Assembly (NCBI RefSeq): GCF_030548465.1
Contig: NZ_JAUOSF010000004.1
Location: 62,001-126,000, forward strand
Source: Tamlana sp. 2_MG-2023
GTDB lineage: Bacteria > Bacteroidota > Bacteroidia > Flavobacteriales > Flavobacteriaceae
Reading direction: 5' to 3'
Length of the DNA stretch: 64,000 nucleotides
Shown: positions 44,813-54,967 of the stretch, piece after piece
How positions within the stretch are numbered: the first letter of the stretch is position 1
Layout: every line of letters begins with the position of its first letter
Position numbers and translations under genes: made by a program
Notes under the pieces: model-generated
What the model was told of the DNA's origin: nothing
Databases searched by the model: none
What the model saw: the letters and a program-made list of their open reading frames with translations, nothing else

Positions 44813-46360
44813 ATGAAAAAGTTTAATTTACTATTCATAAGCGTACTTTCATTATCTACCGTTTATGCGCAAGACATTACCGATGCTTTAAGGTATTCAC
44901 AAAATGAAATTCAAGGAACAGCACGTTTTAGAGCCATGAGTGGTGCTTTTGGTGCTTTAGGCGGTGATTTAAGTGCCGTTAGTTTAAACCCTGCAGGTTC
45001 AGTAGTTTTTAGTAACAGCCAAATCACCTTTACAGGATCCAATAACTATACTAAAAACGAAACAAACTATTTCAATAGCATGACAAACACCAACGAATCC
45101 TGTTTTGGGATTAATCAAGGTGGTGCGGCTTTTGTATTTGTTAACAGAAATAGTAGTTCATCTTGGACAAAATTTGCTATGTCACTTAATTATGAGCGCA
45201 CAAATAATTTTAATGACTTCTGGCAAGCAAGAGGCACGAACACAAATGATGATGGTAATTTTACAAATTCCGTAGCAAGTTTTTTTTATGATTATGCAAA
45301 CGGACAAAGGCTAGTGGATATTTCTGCATTACCTAACGAATCTATAGACCAAGCTTATCGCGCCATTGGAAATCAATTTGGTTACGGTAACCAACAAGCG
45401 TTTTTAGGCTATGAATCCTATATCATTGACCCTGAATTTGATGACGATGACAACACAACCTACTTTTCAAATGTTGCTGCTGGAAATTTCGATCATAAGC
45501 ACACTTATCTAGCAACAGGTTATAACGGAAAAATGAGTTTTAATTTTGCTACACAGTTTGAAGACAAGTTTTCTTTAGGGCTAAATTTAAATTCACATTT
45601 TATTAATTACGAACGCAATACGGTATTAATTGAAGACAATAACAATACGGGATCAACTGTAACACATATTGATTTCGAAAACAACTTATTAACCACAGGT
45701 GCAGGGTTTTCTTTTCAGCTAGGTGGAATTTTCAATATAACTCCAGACCTTCGAGCCGGAGTGGTTTACGATTCACCAACATGGTATTCCATAGATGAGG
45801 AAACCACACAATACATAAGTACAGTTAGAGACGATTCTGGAACACCAACCACACAAACGGTAGATCCTCATATTATAAATGTTTACCCAAGATACCAATT
45901 ACAAACTCCAGGAAAAATAACGGGAAGTTTAGCCTACATTATTGCTAAACGCGGTATTATTAGTTTCGATTATTCAAACCAAAATTTTAGTAATACAGAA
46001 TTTAAGCCAACGCACGACCCTGAATTTGCCGATCAAAATGCCTTAATGAGCAACGTACTAACTCACGTTTCTACCTATCGCGTTGGTGCAGAATACAGAG
46101 TCATCAATCAATTAAGCTTACGTGGTGGTTACCGTTATGAAGATAGTCCGTATAAAAATGGAGACATTATGAGTGAGCTACAAGGCTTCTCTGCAGGTAT
46201 TGGATATACTTTTGGAAACACAAAGATTGATTTAACTTACGATCAAGCCTCAAGATCATACGAAAACAACCTATACAACCTTAACGGAGGCGGTTCGCCT
46301 TTTGCTTCAATCGACAGAAAAAATCAAAACATTACATTATCCTTAGGCTTCAGTATTTAA
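44813..46360 (+). CDS. OmpP1/FadL-family outer membrane channel
   Basis: 515 residues with a signal peptide (LLFISVLSLSTVYAQ). The early part, ALRYSQNEIQGTARFRAMSGAF followed by GALGGDLSAVSLNPAGSVVF, is the characteristic N-terminus of the OmpP1/FadL/TodX family in Bacteroidota. The rest alternates hydrophobic beta strands and polar loops and ends in an aromatic-containing strand (NITLSLGFSI), as for a beta barrel. By family it passes hydrophobic molecules such as fatty acids across the outer membrane, which would suit the beta-oxidation genes at 25057-33102, though these are far away. Substrate unproven. Confidence 0.85.
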   Translation: MKKFNLLFISVLSLSTVYAQDITDALRYSQNEIQGTARFRAMSGAFGALGGDLSAVSLNPAGSVVFSNSQITFTGSNNYTKNETNYFNSMTNTNESCFGINQGGAAFVFVNRNSSSSWTKFAMSLNYERTNNFNDFWQARGTNTNDDGNFTNSVASFFYDYANGQRLVDISALPNESIDQAYRAIGNQFGYGNQQAFLGYESYIIDPEFDDDDNTTYFSNVAAGNFDHKHTYLATGYNGKMSFNFATQFEDKFSLGLNLNSHFINYERNTVLIEDNNNTGSTVTHIDFENNLLTTGAGFSFQLGGIFNITPDLRAGVVYDSPTWYSIDEETTQYISTVRDDSGTPTTQTVDPHIINVYPRYQLQTPGKITGSLAYIIAKRGIISFDYSNQNFSNTEFKPTHDPEFADQNALMSNVLTHVSTYRVGAEYRVINQLSLRGGYRYEDSPYKNGDIMSELQGFSAGIGYTFGNTKIDLTYDQASRSYENNLYNLNGGGSPFASIDRKNQNITLSLGFSI

Positions 46361-46475
46361 ACTTTTTAACTAAAGAAATTAAATAAAGCGTAGGCTGTAA
46401 TGATTGGAATCGTTTTCAGACTAAAACAAAAAATTAATAATTCAGCAACACCAAGCATAACAAAACGGAATTGCT

Positions 46476-46483
46476 TATCTTTG
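46476..46483 (+). promoter_or_regulatory. -7 box upstream of folE
   Basis: TATCTTTG, a perfect match, but 115 bases before the ATG and without a clear TTG at -33. If used, it would give a long leader. Confidence 0.4.
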
Positions 46484-46597
46484 CAAACTAATTTTTGAAA
46501 TATTAATCATACTTCATTTATTTGTAAAACTCTTACTAACAAAGAACTAACAAACGAATGACTTTTATGATTGTTGAAAAATAATAGATTTTAACAG

Positions 46598-47275
46598 ATG
46601 AAATTTGATAGTAATTTAGACGATTTTGACGCTTTAGGAGAAGAGCACATTGGTACTTCTGAAGACACACCATTGCGAAATGATGCTTTTAAACTGTCTA
46701 ATGAAGAGAAAATAGACATTATTAAAGACGATGTGCGTCACATCATGGAAACTTTAGGTTTAGATTTAACAGACGATAGTTTAAGCGGAACACCTAATCG
46801 TGTGGCTAAAATGTTTGTTAAAGAAATTTTTGGCGGATTAGATCCGAGCAAAAAACCTAGCGCTTCTACTTTCGATAATAAATACAAGTATGGCGAAATG
46901 CTTGTTGAAAAAAACATTACGGTTTATTCAACATGCGAACACCATTTATTGCCAATTGTAGGTAGAGCTCACATCGCTTATATCGCCAATGGTAGTGTTG
47001 TAGGTTTATCTAAAATGAATCGTATTGTAGATTATTATGCAAAACGTCCTCAAGTTCAAGAACGTTTAACAATTCAAGTTGTTAGAGAGCTTCAAGAGGT
47101 TTTAGGCACTAAAGATGTAGCATGTGTTATCGATGCAAAACACCTTTGTGTAAATTCAAGAGGTATTAGAGATATAGAAAGCAGCACTGTAACTTCAGAG
47201 TTTGGAGGAAAATTCAAAGACATGGCAACACGTCGCGAATTTTTGGATTACATAAAGCTAGATACTCAGTTTTAA
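46598..47275 (+). CDS. folE: GTP cyclohydrolase I (type IA)
   Basis: 225 residues. It converts GTP to dihydroneopterin triphosphate, the first step to folate and tetrahydrobiopterin. The zinc and active-site motif STCEHHLLPIVGRAHIAYI is complete, as are GLSKMNRIVDYYAKRPQVQE and the second zinc cysteine in DAKHLCVNSRG. About 40 extra residues at the N-terminus are acidic and poorly conserved. It is 61 bases before cysS and may be co-transcribed with it. Confidence 0.96.
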   Translation: MKFDSNLDDFDALGEEHIGTSEDTPLRNDAFKLSNEEKIDIIKDDVRHIMETLGLDLTDDSLSGTPNRVAKMFVKEIFGGLDPSKKPSASTFDNKYKYGEMLVEKNITVYSTCEHHLLPIVGRAHIAYIANGSVVGLSKMNRIVDYYAKRPQVQERLTIQVVRELQEVLGTKDVACVIDAKHLCVNSRGIRDIESSTVTSEFGGKFKDMATRREFLDYIKLDTQF

Positions 47276-47336
47276 TCCATTTTGTAATTTACTTTATTAA
47301 GTCATAATCGACTACACCACATACGCCTAAACCACT

Positions 47337-48818
47337 ATGCCACTTTATAAAGACAACCCTATCAAAATTTATAATTCCCTAACTGGAAAAAAGGAAACTT
47401 TTAAACCTATAAACGAAGGCCATATTGGTATGTACGTTTGTGGGCCTACAGTTTACAGTAATGTACACTTAGGAAATGTGCGGACTTTTATGTCTTTTGA
47501 TATGGTTTTTCGTTATTTAAAGCATTTAGGTTTTAAAGTACGCTATGTTAGAAACATCACTGATGCCGGACATTTAGAAAATGATGCTGATGCTGGTGAA
47601 GATAAAATCACCAAAAAAGCACGTTTAGAACAAATTGAACCTATGGAGGTGGTACAGCGTTATACTGTAGATTTTCACAATATTCTAAACACATTTAATT
47701 TCTTACCACCAAGTATAGAACCTACCGCTACAGGACATATTATTGAGCAAATAGAATTGATAAAAAGCATTATTAAAAATGGTTTTGCTTACGAAGTAAA
47801 CGGGTCTGTTTATTTCGATGTTCATAAATTCAATGAAACAAACGAATACGGTAAATTAAGCAAGCGTAAACTTGACGATTTAATTCATAATACCCGTACG
47901 CTGGACGGACAAAGTGACAAGAAAAACCCGCAAGATTTTGCCCTTTGGAAGAAAGCCGAACCGCAACATATTATGCGTTGGCCTTCCCCTTGGAGTGATG
48001 GTTTCCCAGGCTGGCATTTAGAATGTACAGCCATGAGTACCAAATATCTTGGTGAACAATTTGATATTCACGGTGGCGGCATGGATTTAAAATTCCCGCA
48101 CCACGAATGTGAAATTGCTCAAAATGAAGCTGCCATTGGAAAATCTCCGGTAAATTATTGGATGCACGCGAACATGTTAGAACTTAACGGGCAACGCATG
48201 TCGAAATCTACTGGAAACACGGTGAATCCAGATGAATTACTTTCTGGAGACAACAAATTTTTCAGTAAAGCTTATGCGCCAAGTGTGATTCGTTTCTTTA
48301 TAGCGCAATCATCTTACCGTAGTGTATTAGATTTAACCGATGACGGTTTATTAGCCAGCGAAAAAGGCTTTAATCGTCTTATGGAAGCTCTGAATATTGT
48401 AAACAGCTTACAAGCTTCAAAAACATCTTCTATTGATGTTTCAGCATGGAAACAAAAGTGCTATGATGCCATGAATGACGATTTCAATTCACCAATTTTA
48501 ATCGCGCATTTATTTGAAGCTGCTAAATACATCAATCAAATTAAAGAAGGTGTAGAAACCTTAACTGCAGAAGACTTGAACTTACTTAAAGACACCTTAA
48601 ACAGTTTTGTTTTTGATGTTTTAGGCTTAGAAAATACCGCAAATAGCAATTCTGGAACTGATAAACTTTCAGGCGCAGTTGATGTTTTAATCAAATTGAG
48701 ACAAGAAGCTAGAGCGAATAAAGATTTTGCTTTATCTGATAAAATTCGTGATGAATTAGCTGAAGTTGGTATTCAACTGAAAGATGGCAAAGACGGCACG
48801 ACGTTTAGCGTCAACTAA
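47337..48818 (+). CDS. cysS: Cysteinyl-tRNA synthetase
   Basis: 493 residues, class I. The N-terminal [19 protein letters not shown] holds a zinc cysteine and the HIGH motif (as HLGN). Other zinc ligands are in [10 protein letters not shown] and [13 protein letters not shown]. The KMSKS motif reads RMSKSTGN. The C-terminal part is a helical anticodon domain. It charges tRNA-Cys. yidD follows 33 bases downstream on the same strand. Confidence 0.97.
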   Translation: MPLYKDNPIKIYNSLTGKKETFKPINEGHIGMYVCGPTVYSNVHLGNVRTFMSFDMVFRYLKHLGFKVRYVRNITDAGHLENDADAGEDKITKKARLEQIEPMEVVQRYTVDFHNILNTFNFLPPSIEPTATGHIIEQIELIKSIIKNGFAYEVNGSVYFDVHKFNETNEYGKLSKRKLDDLIHNTRTLDGQSDKKNPQDFALWKKAEPQHIMRWPSPWSDGFPGWHLECTAMSTKYLGEQFDIHGGGMDLKFPHHECEIAQNEAAIGKSPVNYWMHANMLELNGQRMSKSTGNTVNPDELLSGDNKFFSKAYAPSVIRFFIAQSSYRSVLDLTDDGLLASEKGFNRLMEALNIVNSLQASKTSSIDVSAWKQKCYDAMNDDFNSPILIAHLFEAAKYINQIKEGVETLTAEDLNLLKDTLNSFVFDVLGLENTANSNSGTDKLSGAVDVLIKLRQEARANKDFALSDKIRDELAEVGIQLKDGKDGTTFSVN

Positions 48819-48851
48819 ATCCACTACAAGCGAGAGTGCTTTTAGCTACTT

Positions 48852-49073
48852 ATGAAAAAACTACTCATTGCACCGTTTCTGTTTTTGATAAAAGTGTATC
48901 AAACATTTATATCACCATTAACGCCTGCAACGTGTAGATACCAACCTACTTGTTCGCATTACGCCAAAGAATCTTTAATTAAACACGGTTTCCGTAAAGG
49001 CGGATGGCTAGCTATAAAACGTATTTTTAGCTGTCACCCATGGGGAGGTTCGGGATATGATCCGGTTCCTTGA
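48852..49073 (+). CDS. yidD: Membrane protein insertion efficiency factor YidD
   Basis: 73 residues. The family is easily seen: [39 protein letters not shown] and [14 protein letters not shown]-like end (here [14 protein letters not shown]). It is a small amphipathic inner-membrane-associated protein helping YidC-dependent insertion. It is usually beside rnpA/yidC; here it follows cysS instead. Confidence 0.95.
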   Translation: MKKLLIAPFLFLIKVYQTFISPLTPATCRYQPTCSHYAKESLIKHGFRKGGWLAIKRIFSCHPWGGSGYDPVP

Positions 49074-49109
49074 GTTTTGTTGAATCGTTTATTCGTTTAA
49101 CCGCAAAGC

Positions 49110-49140
49110 CGTAAAAATTTGATGAAATCAAATTTTTACG
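49110..49140. terminator. Inverted repeat between yidD and pepD, likely bidirectional terminator
   Basis: Perfect 14-bp arms (CGTAAAAATTTGAT and its complement) around GAA. No clean T-run follows on the plus strand; a run of 13 A's near 49174-49187 gives the minus transcript a U-tract before, not after, the hairpin, so the terminator role is uncertain. Confidence 0.45.
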
Positions 49141-49187
49141 CTCACCTCCTTAACTCCTCCACTCCTTAACTACTAAAAAAAAAAAAA

Positions 49188-50648
49188 CTAACGTACAGGT
49201 ATCGCCTTCAAGATTTCCAATACGAATTTCCAATATTTCTGAACTGAAGAAATTTGAGCACGTTCGTCTGGTGAGTGTGCCCCTTTAATAGTTGGTCCGA
49301 AACTAATCATATCCATATCTGGATAATTTTGCCCCAGAATACCACACTCTAAACCAGCATGGCAAGCGGCAACATGGGCTTTTTCGCCATTTAAATCTTC
49401 ATAGATTTTGTCCATGACTTTTAAAATTGCAGAATCCATATTTGGCGCCCAACCTGGGTAATCACCAGAAACCTCAACTTCACAACCAGTCAATTCAAAC
49501 GTAGAACGTAATGTATTTGCTAAATCGTCCTTAGAACTTTCAACTGAAGAACGCGTTAAACATCCAATATGAATCTCGCCATCTTTTATGATAATTCGGG
49601 CGATGTTATTCGAAGTTTCCACCAGTCCAGGGATATCAGCACTCATACGATACACCCCGTTTACGGCTGCATAAATTGCTCGAGTTACCCCTTCTTGAAC
49701 GCCTAAATCCATAATGTTTTCAGGAGTTTCACATTTAGCAACCTCTATTTTTAAATCAGGCTCCATAGTTTTAAGTTCCTTTTGAATGGTATTGGCCATA
49801 AGTGCCATTTCCAATAAAAAGGCATCTTCATGAATGGCATCAATAGCCACAATAGCATGACTCTCACGCGGAATTGCGTTACGTAAACTTCCGCCGTTTA
49901 CCTCTGAAATTCTCAATCCGAAATTCTCAAAACCATCAAACAACACGCGGTTCATGATTTTATTGGCATTTCCTAAGCCTTCATGAATTTGCATTCCAGA
50001 ATGCCCTCCTTGAAGTCCTTTAACGGTGATTTCATAACCAATTTTAAACTCAGGTGTTTCCTCTAAATTATACGTTCGATTTGCAGTCACATCAACACCA
50101 CCAGCGCAACCTACGCCAATTTCATCATCTTCTTCAGTATCTAAATTCAACAAAATACCACCAGAAAGGAGTCCGCCTTTTAAGCCCATGGCTCCAGTCA
50201 TTCCTGTTTCCTCATCTATAGTGAACAACGCTTCAATGGCAGGGTGGACAATCGTATCACTTTCTAAAATCGCCATGATAGTAGCCACACCTAGCCCGTT
50301 ATCTGCACCAAGAGTCGTGCCCTTAGCACGAACCCAATCACCATCAACATACATTTCTATACCTTGCGTATCAAAATCAAAATCGGTATCATTATTTTTT
50401 TGATGTACCATATCTATATGCGATTGCATCACGATAGTGGTTCTGTCTTCCATTCCGGCAGTTGCGGGCTTTTTAATAATCACATTCCCTACTTCATCAA
50501 CTATAGTTTCTAAGCTTAAATTTTCACCAAAGGCTTTCATAAAAGCAATCACACGTTCTTCTTTTTTTGAAGGACGCGGAACGGCGTTTAAATCTGCAAA
50601 TTTATTCCAAAGGACTTGAGGTTCTAATTGTCTTACTTCTGTGCTCAT
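49188..50648 (-). CDS. pepD: Aminoacyl-histidine dipeptidase (M20)
   Basis: 486 residues, the usual PepD length. Metal-binding motifs of the M20 family are visible: VMQSHIDMVHQ, GTTLGADNGLGVATIMAI with the bridging Asp, and LFTIDEETGMTGAMGL with the catalytic Glu. The end holds CHAGLECGIL and GPTIKGAHSPDERAQI with the last His ligand. It hydrolyses Xaa-His and other dipeptides in the cytoplasm. A clear promoter precedes it at 50669-50697. Confidence 0.95.
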   Translation of the reverse strand: MSTEVRQLEPQVLWNKFADLNAVPRPSKKEERVIAFMKAFGENLSLETIVDEVGNVIIKKPATAGMEDRTTIVMQSHIDMVHQKNNDTDFDFDTQGIEMYVDGDWVRAKGTTLGADNGLGVATIMAILESDTIVHPAIEALFTIDEETGMTGAMGLKGGLLSGGILLNLDTEEDDEIGVGCAGGVDVTANRTYNLEETPEFKIGYEITVKGLQGGHSGMQIHEGLGNANKIMNRVLFDGFENFGLRISEVNGGSLRNAIPRESHAIVAIDAIHEDAFLLEMALMANTIQKELKTMEPDLKIEVAKCETPENIMDLGVQEGVTRAIYAAVNGVYRMSADIPGLVETSNNIARIIIKDGEIHIGCLTRSSVESSKDDLANTLRSTFELTGCEVEVSGDYPGWAPNMDSAILKVMDKIYEDLNGEKAHVAACHAGLECGILGQNYPDMDMISFGPTIKGAHSPDERAQISSVQKYWKFVLEILKAIPVR

Positions 50649-50668
50649 CTTGTGATTATTTTATCTTT

Positions 50669-50697
50669 CAAAGATAGAAAAAATGCCTTGACCTCAA
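50669..50697 (-). promoter_or_regulatory. Promoter of pepD
   Basis: On the minus strand TTG (50695-50697), 18 bases, TATCTTTG (50669-50676), 20 bases before the ATG. Confidence 0.7.
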
Positions 50698-50801
50698 CTT
50701 GATTCCATGAGGCGAATCACTAAGTTTTAACAAAGTTTAACCTTAAAGTCATCTTTCAGGATTCTAAAATTTAATCCTCTAATTTTTTAGTATTTTTGAC
50801 C

Positions 50802-51869
50802 ATGCTCCAAAACAAAAAAACGCTTTTAGCCCTAACTTTAATTCCACAAATCATTTTTATTAGAATACTCTCTAATTACCCTGAGTTTGTCGAACATTAT
50901 TACAGTAATGGGTTATATCCTTTAATCTCAAAACTATTCAGGTTCGTATTAGGTTGGTTACCATTTTCTTTCGGTGATTTTGTATATGCATTAACCTTGA
51001 TTTATGGCGTGCGATGGCTTGTATTAAACAGAAAACGTTTAAGGTTAGACACTAAAAACTGGTTTATTGATGTTTTTGCTACGTTATCTATCTTTTACTT
51101 TGTGTTTCATTTATTTTGGGGCTTGAACTATTACCGCTTACCGCTTCATAAGAGTTTGAATTTGGCGCACGATTATTCTACAGAACAACTAATCGTTTTC
51201 ACGGAAAATCTAATCAAAAAATCGAACGCTGTACATTCAGAAATCACAAAAAACGATACTTTAAAAGTAGACATGCCTTTCAACAAATTAGATATTTTGA
51301 AAATGGCACCCCATGGATATGATAACTTAAAAGAGACTTTTCCGCATTTAGAATATAGCACTAAAAGTGTAAAAAGATCCTTATTCAGTTATCCGCTAAC
51401 TTATATGGGTTTTAGCGGTTATTTAAATCCGTTTACGAATGAAGCCCAAGTAGATGGCTTAATTCCAATCTACAAATTATCAACCACCACGACACACGAA
51501 ATCGCCCATCAATTAGGCTATGCTGCCGAAAATGAAGCAAATTTCATAGGCAGTATGGCAGCCATAAAACATGAGAATATCTACATAAGATATACGGGCT
51601 ATACCTTCGGTTTGCGATTCTGTTTGAATGAAATTTACAGACGCAACCCAGAATTATACGAAACCATGGCAGAAACTGTAAACCCAGGAATCTTTAAAAA
51701 CTACAAAGAGGTTCGTGAATTTTGGGAATTACACCAAAATCCTGCCGAACCTCTTTTTAAATCATTTTATAATGGTTTTCTAAAAGCGAACAAACAAAGC
51801 AAGGGCATGCAAAGTTATAATTATGTTGTGGCGCTTTTAGTGAACTATTATGAAAAAAATAGTTTATAA
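50802..51869 (+). CDS. DUF3810 membrane protein with HExxH motif
   Basis: 355 residues from the ATG at 50802. Three hydrophobic segments occupy the first third (LIPQIIFIRILS, FVLGWLPFSFGDFVYAL, VFATLSIFYFVFHLFWGL). The rest is soluble and carries THEIAHQLGYAAENEANF: H232-E233-x-x-H236 with glutamates 11 and 13 residues after the first His, the pattern of a zinc peptidase. DUF3810 has no proven activity that I know of. A -7-like TATTTTTG (50791-50798) lies only 3 bases before the ATG, so the message may be leaderless or the promoter match fortuitous. Confidence 0.85.
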   Translation: MLQNKKTLLALTLIPQIIFIRILSNYPEFVEHYYSNGLYPLISKLFRFVLGWLPFSFGDFVYALTLIYGVRWLVLNRKRLRLDTKNWFIDVFATLSIFYFVFHLFWGLNYYRLPLHKSLNLAHDYSTEQLIVFTENLIKKSNAVHSEITKNDTLKVDMPFNKLDILKMAPHGYDNLKETFPHLEYSTKSVKRSLFSYPLTYMGFSGYLNPFTNEAQVDGLIPIYKLSTTTTHEIAHQLGYAAENEANFIGSMAAIKHENIYIRYTGYTFGLRFCLNEIYRRNPELYETMAETVNPGIFKNYKEVREFWELHQNPAEPLFKSFYNGFLKANKQSKGMQSYNYVVALLVNYYEKNSL

Positions 51870-51870
51870 A

Positions 51871-52668
51871 TTACTCTACCAATTGAGCACCTTCAGGCAT
51901 TTCAAAAATATCCTGATTTGTTTGTTCTTTGGTTAATTTCACATTATAAAAATTATTTTCACTATGTACAGTAGTTGGTAAATTATTTTCATACTCATAC
52001 CTAACAATTGTTTTTGGCAATAATACGCCATTGAATTCTTCCCATTCGCTGTATTTTCTAAAGTGCCATTCTTTAGCTTTTTCTTGGCTAAAAAATGTAA
52101 CTGTATAGCCTAGCCATTCCATTTTATAAGTATCAGGATTGTAGTAAAGCGCATATTCATCTTCTGGAGACTCACCTACACCACTTTCATAACCTACTTT
52201 TATTCCAGGGTATGTTTTTCCTTCAAAAACTAAAGGATCAATGTCACTATAAATAATACCATCATCAGCCAAAATAAAAGGCATCGCATAGAAATAAGAC
52301 ATTAAGTTATAGTAGAATTTAGGTTTCCCTTTGTACTCAGCGTCATTTTTATTTTGCAACCAAACTTGTTCTCCGTCGTAACCAAGTTTATGGTCAGGCG
52401 TTTCAACTAAAGATTTTCTATTCCATAAATCGGTTGAAGTCACTTCTTCAACTCCGTTTTTGTTCATGGTAAACTCTAAAAAACGCATACTTTTCCACTG
52501 GTCTAATCCGCCATGAGCTTCAAATATTTTCTCTAAGGCTTCTGGGTAGTTAGATTCAACAATGACTTCTTTGGTTTCCGTTGGTTCTGGAGTTACAACT
52601 GTTTCTTTTTTAGCATCTTTACAAGAAAAAACAGAGACAGCAATAAACAAATAAATAAAGTTTTTCAT
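51871..52668 (-). CDS. DUF6503-type lipoprotein
   Basis: 265 residues. The signal peptide ends in a lipobox (FIAVSVFSCKD). After a Thr/Glu/Pro-rich linker the body begins ALEKIFEAHGGLDQWKSMRFLEF, the pattern of flavobacterial proteins annotated DUF6503, related in shape to outer-membrane lipoprotein-sorting (LolA-like) folds. KTYPGIKVGYESG and MEWLGYTVTFF are beta-strand stretches. No catalytic motif is visible. It converges with the DUF3810 gene, with only one base between the stop codons. Confidence 0.8.
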   Translation of the reverse strand: MKNFIYLFIAVSVFSCKDAKKETVVTPEPTETKEVIVESNYPEALEKIFEAHGGLDQWKSMRFLEFTMNKNGVEEVTSTDLWNRKSLVETPDHKLGYDGEQVWLQNKNDAEYKGKPKFYYNLMSYFYAMPFILADDGIIYSDIDPLVFEGKTYPGIKVGYESGVGESPEDEYALYYNPDTYKMEWLGYTVTFFSQEKAKEWHFRKYSEWEEFNGVLLPKTIVRYEYENNLPTTVHSENNFYNVKLTKEQTNQDIFEMPEGAQLVE

Positions 52669-52732
52669 TTTATAATTTTAAATGGTTTTGTGTTTTGACG
52701 CACTAAGTTCAATATAATTACACAAAATCGAT

Positions 52733-52740
52733 TACTTTTG
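52733..52740 (+). promoter_or_regulatory. -7 box upstream of the SpoU methyltransferase
   Basis: TACTTTTG, 10 bases before the ATG at 52751; no clear TTG at -33. Confidence 0.4.
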
Positions 52741-52750
52741 CTTCACTTTT

Positions 52751-53545
52751 ATGAAAGAAATAACAAGTATACAGAATCCACTTATAAAACAGCTGTCACA
52801 ATTAAAAGACAAGTCTCGTGAACGCAGAAAAACAGGTACCTTTTTAATTGAAGGTGAACGCGAAATCTCTTTAGCTATCAAAGGCGGGTTTCAGCTAGAA
52901 ACTATTTTGTTTTGTACGGAATTATTTTCTTCGGAAAAACTAAAAACATTCACTTCTGAAGCTATTCAACAGATTGAAATTTCAAAAGACGTATATCAAA
53001 AATTGGCGTATCGTGAAACGACTGAAGGTATTTTGGCTGTAGCAAAATCTAAAACTCAGGATATTTCTCAGTTAAAAATTGAAAAAGAAAACCCTTTAAT
53101 TCTAATTGCTGAAGCTCCTGAAAAACCTGGAAATATTGGCGCTCTACTTAGAACTGCTGATGCTGCTAATATCGATGCAGTGATAATCGCCAATCCGAAA
53201 ACAGATTTATACAACCCAAATATTATTCGTTCGAGTGTAGGCTGTGTATTCACAAACACTATCGCCACGGGAAGCACTTCTGAAATTATTGATTTTCTAA
53301 AAAAGAAAAATATCAATATTTACTGCGCCGCCCTTCAAGCTTCGGTACCATATCATACACAAGATTTCACACAAGCAACAGCCCTCGTTGTTGGCACTGA
53401 AGCCACTGGTTTAAGTGAAGCTTGGCGTGAAAATTCAACTCAAAACATTATCATCCCGATGCAAGGTGACATTGATTCCATGAATGTTTCAGTAGCGGCA
53501 GGAATTCTAGTTTTTGAAGCTAAGCGACAACGAAATTTTAAATAG
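52751..53545 (+). CDS. TrmH/SpoU-family RNA 2'-O-methyltransferase
   Basis: 264 residues. The N-terminal substrate-binding domain (TGTFLIEGEREISLAI) is followed by the knotted SPOUT domain with its three motifs: EKPGNIGALLRTADAANID, VVGTEATGLSEAW and IIPMQGDIDSMNVSVAAGILVFE. By family it methylates ribose 2'-OH in rRNA or tRNA (RlmB/TrmH/TsnR group) using SAM. The exact target cannot be read from the sequence. The M48 protease gene follows 63 bases downstream. Confidence 0.92.
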   Translation: MKEITSIQNPLIKQLSQLKDKSRERRKTGTFLIEGEREISLAIKGGFQLETILFCTELFSSEKLKTFTSEAIQQIEISKDVYQKLAYRETTEGILAVAKSKTQDISQLKIEKENPLILIAEAPEKPGNIGALLRTADAANIDAVIIANPKTDLYNPNIIRSSVGCVFTNTIATGSTSEIIDFLKKKNINIYCAALQASVPYHTQDFTQATALVVGTEATGLSEAWRENSTQNIIIPMQGDIDSMNVSVAAGILVFEAKRQRNFK

Positions 53546-53608
53546 CTTAAAAAGCTACCGCATTTCCATTTCCTCCAGACATTAATAATAAAAATACAAC
53601 GCTCATAA

Positions 53609-54862
53609 ATGACCGCACAAACACTTTTCTATATTATTATAGCCATTATTATCATCAATTTTATAGTTGATAAGGTTTTAGATGCTTTAAACGCTAAACA
53701 TTATAACGACACCCTTCCGGAGGAATTAAAAGATGTTTATGATAACCAAGAATACAAAAAGTCGCAAAATTATAAAGCAACGAACTACAAATTTGACCTT
53801 ATTACTTCTACCTTTTCTCTAGTACTCACTTTAGGATTTCTATTTCTTGATGGCTTTAAATATGTTGATGATATAGCAAGAAGCTACAGTGACAATCCTA
53901 TAATAATTGCTTTAATTTTCTTCGGAATTATAATGATTGGAAGTGATATTTTAACCACGCCATTTTCCTATTACAGTACATTTGTGATTGAAGAAAAATT
54001 CGGATTCAATAAAACCACGAAAAAGTTATTCTTTTTAGACAAACTAAAAGGTTGGTTGATGATGTCTCTTATTGGCGGCGGCATATTGGCTTTAATCATT
54101 TGGTTTTACCAAGTCACCGGAACACAATTTTGGTTATATGCTTGGGCCTTGGTAGCTGTGTTTAGCCTGTTTATGAATATGTTTTATTCCAAATTAATTG
54201 TACCTCTATTCAACAAACAAACCCCTTTAGAAGCTGGAAGTTTGCGTAATAACATTTCGAAATACGCAGAAACTGTTGGTTTTAAATTGGATAAAATATT
54301 TGTGATTGATGGCTCAAAAAGAAGTACCAAAGCCAATGCCTATTTTTCAGGCTTTGGAAGTGAAAAACGCGTGACGCTTTATGATACTTTGATCAATGAT
54401 TTAGATGAAGATGAAATCGTTGCTGTTTTAGCCCACGAAGTAGGCCATTACAAAAAGAAACATATTATTTTTAATTTATTTGCTTCTACCCTACTTACGG
54501 GATTAACACTTTACATCCTGTCTCTATTCATTTCAAATCCGCTATTATCAAGTGCTTTAGGCGTTGAAATCCCTAGTTTTCATATTGGATTGATTGCCTT
54601 CGGATTACTGTACTCGCCAATTTCTGAAGTTACAGGGTTAATCATGAATCTTTTCTCTAGAAAGTTTGAATACCAAGCTGATGATTACGCTAAGAACACT
54701 TATAAAGCTGAACCGTTAATTACCTCACTTAAAAAATTATCAAAAAATAGTTTGAGTAACTTAACACCACATCCTGCTTATGTATTTATGCACTACTCTC
54801 ACCCTACTTTATTACAGAGAATTAAGAATTTAAAGAAATACGGTGACACTCGATTTAACTAG
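53609..54862 (+). CDS. M48 membrane metalloprotease (Ste24/CAAX protease 1-like)
   Basis: 417 residues with several membrane helices in the first half (FYIIIAIIIINFIVDKV, LITSTFSLVLTLGFLFL, IIALIFFGIIMIGSDIL, LIGGGILALIIWFY). The zinc site is VLAHEVGHYKKKH (H276-E277-x-x-H280), with a third Glu in SRKFEYQADDYAK. This is the Ste24p/CAAX prenyl protease 1 layout of M48A. Bacterial members take part in membrane protein quality control; prenylated substrates are not expected. A bidirectional terminator follows. Confidence 0.93.
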   Translation: MTAQTLFYIIIAIIIINFIVDKVLDALNAKHYNDTLPEELKDVYDNQEYKKSQNYKATNYKFDLITSTFSLVLTLGFLFLDGFKYVDDIARSYSDNPIIIALIFFGIIMIGSDILTTPFSYYSTFVIEEKFGFNKTTKKLFFLDKLKGWLMMSLIGGGILALIIWFYQVTGTQFWLYAWALVAVFSLFMNMFYSKLIVPLFNKQTPLEAGSLRNNISKYAETVGFKLDKIFVIDGSKRSTKANAYFSGFGSEKRVTLYDTLINDLDEDEIVAVLAHEVGHYKKKHIIFNLFASTLLTGLTLYILSLFISNPLLSSALGVEIPSFHIGLIAFGLLYSPISEVTGLIMNLFSRKFEYQADDYAKNTYKAEPLITSLKKLSKNSLSNLTPHPAYVFMHYSHPTLLQRIKNLKKYGDTRFN

Positions 54863-54892
54863 TTTAATAGTTACTAATTCAAACACCAAAAC

Positions 54893-54934
54893 AAAAAAAG
54901 GTCTGTAATACGTGAAGTATTACAGACCTTTTAA
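54893..54934. terminator. Bidirectional terminator after the M48 gene
   Basis: A 16-bp stem (AAAAGGTCTGTAATAC and its complement), loop GTGAA, with A's before and T's after. Confidence 0.88.
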
Positions 54935-54967
54935 AATTAATTTAAACCTGACATGATTATCAGTTTC

